Below, one piece after another: positions 1-5,558 of a stretch of 5,558 bases of DNA; positions within the stretch are counted from its first letter, which is position 1; each line of letters begins with the position of its first letter. A model generated the notes under the pieces. The model searched no databases and was not told the origin of the DNA. It saw only the letters and a program-made list of their open reading frames with translations. This stretch comes from Clostridiales bacterium (GTDB lineage: Bacteria > Bacillota > Clostridia > Caldicoprobacterales > UBA3941): contig JAAYKZ010000341.1 of NCBI GenBank assembly GCA_012522165.1, positions 1 through 5,558 on the forward strand. Direction: 5' to 3'. The position numbers and the translations under genes are program-made.

Positions 1-4
1 GGTT

Positions 5-12
5 GGGGTGAT
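5..12 (+). promoter_or_regulatory. Ribosome binding site of cas10/csm1
   Basis: The octamer GGGGTGAT closely matches the extended Shine-Dalgarno consensus GGAGGTGAT. Its G-rich core ends 7 nt before the TTG codon at 16-18, which is standard spacing. This site decides the start: the reading frame is open back to base 1 without a stop, so without it the gene might be thought to begin further upstream. Confidence 0.7.
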
Positions 13-15
13 ATT

Positions 16-2433
16 TTGGGAAAGATATTAGAAAAAGGAGTTATTGGTGCGCTACTTCATGATATTGGCAAAGTTATATATCGTGGGAGTGGGCTAGATG
101 GACGGGCTCATAGTATATCAGGCACTGACTTTATAAAAAATTATACTGACGATAAGGATATTTTAGATTGTATTAGTTATCATCATAAAGATGACCTTTA
201 CAATGCTACTCTGAAAAAAGATAGCCCTGCCTATATAGTTTATTTTGCAGACAATATCTCTTCTGGTCTTGATAGAAGGTACATAGAGGGTGAAAGTGGC
301 GGGTTTGATAAAAATAGGCCACTGGAATCTATTTATAACCTGTTAAATAATAGTAATAGTAATGATACATACGTTCCTTCCGAGATAAAAGAAGCTGTTA
401 AATACCCGGACAACAAAACAGGTCAAGATTTATCTTATGCTTACAATAATTTGGTTGCTCATTTATCTAATGACTTAAAAGCTATTAGGTTAAATGGTGA
501 GTATATAAACTCGTTGCTAGAGATAGCCGAGGCATATTTATCTTATGTTCCTTCCTCTACTCATAAGGGTCAAGTCTCAGATATTTCTCTATATGACCAT
601 CTGAAGATAACAGCAGCATTTACCTCTTGCATAGCATTATATTTGTTAAGTAGCCAAAGAACTAATTTTCATACAGAACTTTTTGAAAAGGAAAAAGAAT
701 TTTTGAATGAGAGAGCCTTTGCCCTGCTCTCTATAGACATTTCAGGAATTCAGCAATTCATATACTCAATATCTTCAAAGGGAGCTTTAAAAGCTTTACG
801 CTCAAGATCTTTCTATCTGGAAATATTTCTTGAAAACACTATAGATGAGATCTTGTCAGCATGCGGATTAACACGTGCCAACATTTTATATACCGGTGGG
901 GGACATGCCTATGCACTTTTACCTAATACAGAAACCTGTCGCAGTAACGTGAAAAATGTCATAGCTAATATAAATAATAGGCTTATGGATGTTTTCGGCT
1001 CAAATCTCTTTATAGCATACGGATTTCAACCTTGTTCCGCAAATGAGTTAATGTCACAAACTGATGATCCGGAAAGCTACTCTAATATTTTCCGAAATTT
1101 ATCTGCCCAAATATCCTCTATGAAACTGCGTCGTTACTCTGCTGATGATATTCGAAAGCTAAATTCCACCAGCATTGATGGAGAAGGACGGGAATGCTCT
1201 ATCTGTGGTATATCGGAAAAACTATTGGATAATAAAGATGTGGGCATGATTTGCCAAAATTGCGGGGCTTTTATTGATATTTCGAATGAACTTATTAAAC
1301 CTAGTAATGTGTTAGTAGTTTGCCGACAGCCTATAGAAGAGAAATATCTACTTCTATACTCTGGCACCGGCTCCAATTTATATCTCCATGCCATGACAGA
1401 GGAAAAAGCTAGAGAAATTTTAAAGAAAGATAAAGATAAAATACTACGCATATATAGTAAGAATACTTTTAGGACAGGCTTGGCATTATCCTCCAAACTA
1501 TGGATGGGCGATTTTTATGCTAAAAACCAAGATGGAAATTTAAAAACCTTTGAAGAACTAGCAAAACAATCCGCTGGAATAGATAGGATAGGTGTTTTGA
1601 GAGCTGATGTGGATGATTTGGGATCAACTTTTGTAAGAGGTTTTGTAAGAGAAGGCGATGATATAGATAAAAACCGCTATGTGACAATTTCAAGGACTGC
1701 TACCCTATCCCGAAGTTTATCCATCTTTTTTAAGTACTACATAAACGATATTCTAAATAATCCATTCTTTTCATTAACAACGAATAGAAAAGGTCCAAGG
1801 AATGTAGTTATTGTATATTCTGGTGGAGATGATATGTTTATTGTGGGTGCATGGGATGAAGTCCTTTCAGCAGCAGTGGACATTAGAAGGGCTTTTTCAC
1901 GGTATACAGGTGGCGCTTTGACTATATCAGCTGGGTATGCTTTTTATGATTATAAGTATCCAATCTCTCTTATGGCTGAAGAGACGGCCCAGCTAGAGAA
2001 GAGAGCAAAGGCTAATGAATACGAAGATGGCAGTAAAAACTCTATTTCCCTATTTGGTCTAGAATATCATGATGGCCGTCTCGTTGATAGGCATACTTAT
2101 GATTGGCAAACTTTTGAAGAAAAGGTCCTTGGCGAGAAATATAGAATAATTCAAGACCTATATAATGAGTGTGATGATTATGGCAATAGCTTTTTATACA
2201 ACATAGTTAGACTCTTAAAAGAAGCAGATAAGGATAGGATTAATATTGCACGATTAGCCTATTTATTGGCCCGAAGAGAACCCAGAAGATCAGCATCATT
2301 ATCAGCCAAAGAAGCCTATATGAACTTTAGCAAAAATATTTACAAATGGGCATTGGATAAGGAAGAGCGTAGGCAGCTAATAACAGCCTTAACCATTTTT
2401 GTTTACACTATTAGAAATGAAAAGGAGGAATAG
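16..2433 (+). CDS. cas10: Type III-A CRISPR-associated protein Cas10/Csm1
   Basis: Large signature subunit of the Csm complex, 805 aa, a usual length for the family. On target-RNA binding, Cas10 proteins cut single-stranded DNA with an HD domain and make cyclic oligoadenylates from ATP with a palm domain. Visible here: HD domain at the N-terminus with H15-D16 in LLHDIGK, H56-H57 and D79 in YFADN; first palm domain starting at the Csm1 hallmark DISGIQ (241-246), then SKGALKALRSRSFYL (254-268) and a degenerate GGGH (294-297) where the active palm has GGDD; a zinc-finger-like set C394/C397 and C413/C416; second palm with D531 and D534 in RADVDDLG, and the catalytic GGDD at 603-606; then a helical C-terminal D4-like region from about residue 690. 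Both active sites look intact. The TTG start is chosen from the Shine-Dalgarno at 5-12 and puts HD at the expected distance from the N-terminus. It ends in TAG, 4 bp before csm2. Confidence 0.96.
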   Translation: MGKILEKGVIGALLHDIGKVIYRGSGLDGRAHSISGTDFIKNYTDDKDILDCISYHHKDDLYNATLKKDSPAYIVYFADNISSGLDRRYIEGESGGFDKNRPLESIYNLLNNSNSNDTYVPSEIKEAVKYPDNKTGQDLSYAYNNLVAHLSNDLKAIRLNGEYINSLLEIAEAYLSYVPSSTHKGQVSDISLYDHLKITAAFTSCIALYLLSSQRTNFHTELFEKEKEFLNERAFALLSIDISGIQQFIYSISSKGALKALRSRSFYLEIFLENTIDEILSACGLTRANILYTGGGHAYALLPNTETCRSNVKNVIANINNRLMDVFGSNLFIAYGFQPCSANELMSQTDDPESYSNIFRNLSAQISSMKLRRYSADDIRKLNSTSIDGEGRECSICGISEKLLDNKDVGMICQNCGAFIDISNELIKPSNVLVVCRQPIEEKYLLLYSGTGSNLYLHAMTEEKAREILKKDKDKILRIYSKNTFRTGLALSSKLWMGDFYAKNQDGNLKTFEELAKQSAGIDRIGVLRADVDDLGSTFVRGFVREGDDIDKNRYVTISRTATLSRSLSIFFKYYINDILNNPFFSLTTNRKGPRNVVIVYSGGDDMFIVGAWDEVLSAAVDIRRAFSRYTGGALTISAGYAFYDYKYPISLMAEETAQLEKRAKANEYEDGSKNSISLFGLEYHDGRLVDRHTYDWQTFEEKVLGEKYRIIQDLYNECDDYGNSFLYNIVRLLKEADKDRINIARLAYLLARREPRRSASLSAKEAYMNFSKNIYKWALDKEERRQLITALTIFVYTIRNEKEE
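2421..2429 (+). promoter_or_regulatory. Ribosome binding site of csm2
   Basis: AAAGGAGGA, a near-perfect Shine-Dalgarno, lies over the last codons of cas10 with its GGAGG core 9 nt before the ATG at 2438. It decides the start of csm2 in favour of that ATG over the in-frame TTG at 2399, which would add 13 residues inside cas10. Confidence 0.8.
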
Positions 2434-2437
2434 GGAC

Positions 2438-2812
2438 ATGAGTGCATCTGATTATGTAGCTAGAGCTGAAAAGGTAATTTTAGAGCTCCAAAAGCAGGAG
2501 GGTAAGAACTACCGAAATTTTACTACGTCAAAGATTAGGAATATCTTATCCATGGTAAACGAAATTTATAACGAGGTTATGTCAGACAATAACGAGAAAC
2601 TATCGGATCGTATACAAGATAAGATAATGCATTTAAAAGTCCGCCTTATTTATGAATGCGGAAGAGCAAGAATAGTAAAAAAGTTTTATGATAAAGCTGG
2701 TTTAGATGAGATTATCAGTAATATTGGTGACAGCAGGGAGAAATTCGTATCATTTGTGCGATATATGGAAGCTTTGGTTGCTTATCATCTTTATCATGGA
2801 GGAAAAGAGTAA
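2438..2812 (+). CDS. csm2: Type III-A CRISPR-associated protein Csm2
   Basis: Small subunit (Cas11-like) of the Csm complex, 124 aa, which is normal for Csm2. Several copies stack into the inner filament that lines the crRNA-target duplex; it has no catalytic role. Family signatures are visible: TTSKIRNIL (29-37) followed by a Y-N pair (44-45), the central VRLIYECGRAR segment (68-78), and the C-terminal FVSFVRYMEALVAYH run (103-117). The protein looks all-helical and rich in charged residues, as expected, with no signal peptide or membrane segment. It follows cas10 by 4 bp and ends in two tandem TAA codons (2810-2815), 15 bp before csm3. Recognition rests on these motifs plus the fixed gene order cas10-csm2-csm3. 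Confidence 0.94.
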   Translation: MSASDYVARAEKVILELQKQEGKNYRNFTTSKIRNILSMVNEIYNEVMSDNNEKLSDRIQDKIMHLKVRLIYECGRARIVKKFYDKAGLDEIISNIGDSREKFVSFVRYMEALVAYHLYHGGKE

Positions 2813-2827
2813 TAAGGGGGTTTTAAC

Positions 2828-3523
2828 ATGTATGGAAAGATAACGATAAAATGTAAACTTACTGTCTTAACAGGCATGCATATAGGTGGATCTACAGCTT
2901 TTTCAGCGATTGGTTCTGTAGATAGCCCAGTTATTCGGGATGCTTTAACAGGCGAGCCTATGTTACCAGGTTCCAGCCTTAAGGGTAAGATGCGAACCTT
3001 ACTGGCAAAGGCTTTAAAGAATGATTATAAGCTTCAAGATTTTAAAGATGATCCTGAGGAGATTACGCGCCTTTTTGGAACGCCTGGTAATAGAGACAAA
3101 GATATAGACCCCAAATGTGCTCGGCTACAGTTTGCTGATGCTTTCTTGTTAAACGCTAAAGAGCTTAGCGACAGAGGTGGCATGACTGAGATTAAGTTTG
3201 AAAATACCATTAACCGCTTTACCTCTGTAGCCAATCCAAGGCAAATTGAAAGAGTGGTAAGAGGCGCTCGGTTTGGAATAATGATGGTTTATGATATAGA
3301 GAAAGAAGAGGAAATAGAAGAAGACTTTAATAATATTGCAAAAGCTTTAAAACTATTATCTATGGATTATCTAGGCGGGCACGGTTCCCGTGGCTATGGT
3401 AAAGTGGCCTTTTCTGACTTTGAGGTTGAGCAAAGAAGCGGAGATTCTACTATAGATACATCCAAGCTTTTGGAAATATTAAAGGGAGTAGAGGATTATG
3501 GCATATTCGCTTTACAAGCTTAA
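2828..3523 (+). CDS. csm3: Type III-A RAMP protein Csm3 (Cas7 family, target-RNA nuclease)
   Basis: Backbone subunit of the Csm complex, 231 aa, a typical length. Csm3 proteins polymerise along the crRNA spacer and cut bound target RNA at 6-nt intervals. Visible features: LTGMHIGG (14-21), the catalytic aspartate D32 in GSVDSPVIRD (29-38), the RAMP motif LPGSSLKGKMRTLL starting near residue 46 with K52, and the glycine-rich loop GGHGSRGYGK (183-192) near the C-terminus. D32 matches the aspartate shown in well-studied Csm3 proteins (position 32 or 33) to be needed for RNA cleavage, so this subunit is probably active. The start ATG is preceded by AAGGGGG (2814-2820) at 7 nt. The 3' end overlaps csm4 by 26 bp, which suggests coupled translation. 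Confidence 0.96.
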   Translation: MYGKITIKCKLTVLTGMHIGGSTAFSAIGSVDSPVIRDALTGEPMLPGSSLKGKMRTLLAKALKNDYKLQDFKDDPEEITRLFGTPGNRDKDIDPKCARLQFADAFLLNAKELSDRGGMTEIKFENTINRFTSVANPRQIERVVRGARFGIMMVYDIEKEEEIEEDFNNIAKALKLLSMDYLGGHGSRGYGKVAFSDFEVEQRSGDSTIDTSKLLEILKGVEDYGIFALQA

Positions 3524-4442
3524 GTTTTCCACGGGATTACATATAGGGAAACATGTAGGCGGTCCATCTCTTGATGATGGGAGCATGACCATTCATTCGG
3601 ACACACTTTTTTCAGCTTTATGCTGCGAAGGCTTAAAGGGAAACAGAATCAAGCAGTTATATGACTGTTTTGAGAGTGATAGATTAACTATCTCCGATGC
3701 CTTGCCTTTTTATAAATATGAGCTGTTTTTACCAAAACCTATTCTATTTGTACGAAACAGACGACAAGAAAGCAGCTCAGCTTTAAAGAAGAAATTCAAG
3801 GATATAGAGTATATACCTCTCTCACAGTTTAATGACTATGTGCAGGGCTTATCAGGAGATATGCTAGATCCTGACAGCCTTGATTATGAATTTGGCGTGA
3901 TGGTAGTTGAAACCCGTAATGCCATAAAAGGTCATCCGCAGGCTATGCCCTATAATGTTGCCTATTGGAGGTTTAATAATAATAGCGGATTATATATAAT
4001 AGTTAAATACGAGGATAAAGAAGCCCTTTCAATTTTTGAAGATACTTTATATGATCTTGGCTTATCAGGGATAGGCGGTAAGCAATCCTCAGGACTAGGG
4101 AAATTCACTGTAGAAAAGGCAGATGTACCATATTTATTATTGTCTTTGCTTAATAATGAAAAAGCTGATTATCAGATGCTGTTGGGTATAGCATTGCCTC
4201 AGGATAGTGAACTGGACAAGGTATTGGACGACGGTTGGTATAGGGTCGTACGTAGAGGTGGATTTATAAGATCTGAAACCTATTCACAAACTCCAATGAA
4301 AAAACGCACTATTTTTACCCTGGCCCCAGGATCCTGCTTGAGGGGTAGATTTAATGGCGTTATATTGGACCTATCCCACGGTAGAGGAGACCATCCTGTA
4401 TGGCGCTGCTGTAAAACACTCTTTGTGGGGGTGAGCCTATGA
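3498..4442 (+). CDS. csm4: Type III-A RAMP protein Csm4 (Cas5-like, crRNA 5'-tag binding)
   Basis: Csm4 sits at the foot of the complex, holds the 8-nt 5' repeat-derived tag of the crRNA and contacts Cas10; it is not known as a nuclease. The 314 aa length fits. Visible: an N-terminal RAMP strand YKLKFSTGLHIGK (6-18), then IHSDTLFSALCCEG, which is the Csm4 form of the first helix; the glycine-rich loop GIGGKQSSGLGKF (191-203); and a C-terminal HPVWR...FVGV tail, close to the HPVYR-type ending common in Csm4. A double cysteine follows that motif (WRCCK), which seems unusual but cannot be judged without an alignment. The start lies inside csm3; AAGGGAG at 3482-3488, 9 nt upstream, supports it. 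The stop TGA shares ATGA with the start of csm5. Confidence 0.94.
   Translation: MAYSLYKLKFSTGLHIGKHVGGPSLDDGSMTIHSDTLFSALCCEGLKGNRIKQLYDCFESDRLTISDALPFYKYELFLPKPILFVRNRRQESSSALKKKFKDIEYIPLSQFNDYVQGLSGDMLDPDSLDYEFGVMVVETRNAIKGHPQAMPYNVAYWRFNNNSGLYIIVKYEDKEALSIFEDTLYDLGLSGIGGKQSSGLGKFTVEKADVPYLLLSLLNNEKADYQMLLGIALPQDSELDKVLDDGWYRVVRRGGFIRSETYSQTPMKKRTIFTLAPGSCLRGRFNGVILDLSHGRGDHPVWRCCKTLFVGVSL
4427..4434 (+). promoter_or_regulatory. Ribosome binding site of csm5
   Basis: GGGGGTGA inside the last codons of csm4, with the G run ending 7 nt before the ATG at 4439. Together with the ATGA stop-start overlap it indicates that csm5 translation begins here and is probably coupled to that of csm4. Confidence 0.75.
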
Positions 4443-4825
4443 AATATGGCCACTTGGAACGAGTAAAACTAAAGCTAGAAACTCTTTCGCCGGTTTTTAT
4501 AGGTTCAGGTGAAAGCCTGACAAAGAAAGAATATATATATGACAGAAAAACAAAGATGATTTATATGCTGGACCTTGGCAAGTTCATTGGCTTTCTGGCA
4601 GAACGCTCACTGCTAAAAGCTTATGAAAGATATTTGCTACAGCCTAGAAATAATGATTTATACTTTTTCTTGTATGAGAATAAGGTGGAAAAAAAGGATT
4701 ATGAAAAATTCACCCTTTATACCCTTGATGCAGGTGAAATTATAAGCCAGGATAAGTTTCGTGGGATATTGACCTTTGTAAAGGGTGCTGATGGACTGCC
4801 TTATATACCAGGTTCAAGTTTATAA
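4439..4825 (+). CDS. csm5: Truncated Csm5, N-terminal fragment as translated
   Basis: If the sequence is correct and the TAA is read normally, csm5 yields only this 128-residue product. It contains the first RAMP strand and the lead-in to the GSSLKG motif but lacks the rest of that motif, the glycine-rich loop and the C-terminal domain. It would be about a third of Csm5 and is unlikely to fold or cap the complex. This is the 5' part of the interrupted gene, not a separate gene. Confidence 0.7.
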   Translation: MKYGHLERVKLKLETLSPVFIGSGESLTKKEYIYDRKTKMIYMLDLGKFIGFLAERSLLKAYERYLLQPRNNDLYFFLYENKVEKKDYEKFTLYTLDAGEIISQDKFRGILTFVKGADGLPYIPGSSL

Positions 4826-5558
4826 GGCGCAATAAGAACTGCCATTGCTGCCAAACTCCTTCAAAAGGGAAATTTTGAAAGAGACATATCTAATATTGAA
4901 AAAGCTGTAAACAACAGAAATAGAAGAGATTATAATTATTCTACAAATAGAGAAGCCAGTAATTTAGATAGCAAATTATTTAACAAATTGGATTTAAAAG
5001 ATCCCAGAAATCCCAATCGTGTAAAATGGCATAACTCAGTAAATGACTGTATGCGTGGAATACAAATAAGTGATAGTACGCCTATAGACTTTAAGTACTT
5101 AACTATTTGCGGCAAATATGATCGCAAACCTAATGGCGATATCAATGTACTCCCTATTTACAGGGAATGTCTTATTCCAGGCACAACTACAGAGTTTATT
5201 ATGACCTTGGACAAGCCTGTGTTATCTAAGTGGGGTATAGACCTAGATTTTGTACAAGATGCTTTAAGTGTATTTATGGATATATACCATAGACAATTTG
5301 CTAGCCATTTTAAGGAACTAAGGGAGGATGCTGAAAATATACAGGTAGATGCTAATTTAATACTTGGCGGAGGAGCAGGTTATGCAACAAAAACCCTTTC
5401 CTATCCTCTAATAAAAAACCGGGAAAGAGCCCTAAAGCTTGTAGAAAAGATAATGGTAAGACAATTTTCAAAACACAGGCATGAAATAGACGCTGCTGTA
5501 CATAGGGTTTCACCTCATACTCTTAAAACCACCATGTATAAAGGTAAATATTATGAAA
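4826..5558 (+). other. Csm5 C-terminal fragment downstream of the premature stop
   Basis: Continuation of csm5 in the same frame, 244 codons with no stop. It begins GAIRTAIAAKLL, the direct continuation of the RAMP motif, and carries the Csm5 glycine-rich loop and C-terminal motif. The first in-frame ATG is at 5051, 75 codons in, and nothing before it resembles a Shine-Dalgarno, so independent translation is not supported. A TTG at 4988 likewise lacks a ribosome binding site. The absence of other stops in A+T-rich DNA shows the frame was under protein-coding selection until very recently or still is. Confidence 0.8.

Larger units (their letters stand above)
4439..5558 (+). pseudogene. csm5: csm5 (type III-A RAMP protein) interrupted by an in-frame TAA; 3' end beyond window
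   Basis: Csm5 caps the crRNA 3' end of the Csm complex and is needed in studied systems for crRNA maturation. The N-terminal half has the Csm5 opening LSPVFIGSGESLTKKEYIYD (16-35) and leads into LPYIPGSSL (120-128). The next codon, 129, is TAA (4823-4825) where the RAMP motif GSSLKG needs lysine. The same frame then runs without a stop for 244 codons to the window edge: GAIRTA directly after the stop, the glycine-rich LGGGAGYATKTL at about 309-320, and SPHTLKTTMYKGKYYE, a typical Csm5 C-terminal motif, at the edge. The reconstructed protein is at least 373 positions long, in the family range, so only a few residues are missing. No frameshift is present; an AAA to TAA change (A to T at 4823) explains the lesion. 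Alternatives are a sequence error or readthrough. Confidence 0.85.

Noticed and set aside
783..797. Near-palindromic AGCTTT/AAAGCT sequence in cas10
   Set aside because: It encodes the conserved GALKAL segment of Csm1; there is no T run or intergenic setting to suggest a terminator or operator.
1134..1496. 120-codon open frame on the minus strand inside cas10
   Set aside because: It lies wholly opposite well-conserved cas10 sequence, including the zinc-finger region, and has no recognisable domain.
2399..2437. In-frame TTG that would extend csm2 by 13 residues into cas10
   Set aside because: The ATG at 2438 has a near-perfect Shine-Dalgarno and gives a normal Csm2 N-terminus; the extension only re-reads cas10 codons.
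3034..3234. 66-codon minus-strand open frame inside csm3
   Set aside because: Antisense shadow of csm3 with no family signal.
4823..4825. Alternative genetic code with TAA read as an amino acid
   Set aside because: TAA ends csm2 (as a tandem TAA TAA) and csm3 at the expected protein ends in the same operon, so TAA is a normal stop here.
4780..4870. Frameshift as the cause of the csm5 break
   Set aside because: The frame is identical before and after the stop and the GSSL(K)GAIRTA motif is continuous, so a single base substitution explains it.
4936..5145. 69-codon minus-strand open frame opposite the csm5 remnant
   Set aside because: The + strand here encodes the continuous Csm5 sequence; the antisense frame resembles nothing known.
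1..5558. CRISPR array, tRNA, insertion sequence or terminator within the window
   Set aside because: No spaced direct repeats, tRNA-like folds, transposase motifs or terminal inverted repeats were seen by eye, and coding sequence fills almost the whole window, leaving gaps of at most 15 bp.

Overview
The window is the core of a type III-A (Csm) CRISPR-Cas interference operon, all on the + strand. In order it holds cas10/csm1 (16-2433), csm2 (2438-2812), csm3 (2828-3523), csm4 (3498-4442) and csm5 (from 4439, running off the right edge). These encode the five protein subunits of the crRNA-guided Csm complex. The cas6, csm6, cas1/cas2 genes and the CRISPR array that usually accompany such an operon are not in this window and must lie outside it if they exist.

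The DNA is A+T-rich, with frequent ATA, AGA and TTA codons, strong G-rich Shine-Dalgarno sequences and a TTG start. This points to a low-GC Gram-positive bacterium, most likely an anaerobic member of the Clostridia. That is an inference from composition and gene style, not an identification, and type III-A loci move horizontally.

The genes are packed as one transcription unit: 4 bp between csm1 and csm2, 15 bp between csm2 and csm3, a 26 bp overlap of csm3 and csm4, and a 4 bp ATGA overlap of csm4 and csm5. There is no internal room for a promoter or terminator. The expected roles are as follows. Cas10/Csm1 carries an HD DNase site and a GGDD cyclic-oligoadenylate synthase site, both intact. 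Csm2 and Csm3 form the two helical filaments, and Csm3 has its target-RNA-cleaving aspartate. Csm4 holds the crRNA 5' tag next to Cas10. Csm5 caps the 3' end and helps crRNA maturation.

The one real anomaly is in csm5. An in-frame TAA at 4823-4825 replaces the lysine expected in the conserved GSSLKG motif. The same frame then stays open for 244 codons to the window edge and encodes the rest of a recognisable Csm5. The gene is therefore a recent nonsense pseudogene, a sequencing or assembly substitution, or, less likely, a recoded gene. Everything else looks like an ordinary, apparently functional type III-A module. I see no undescribed system here.
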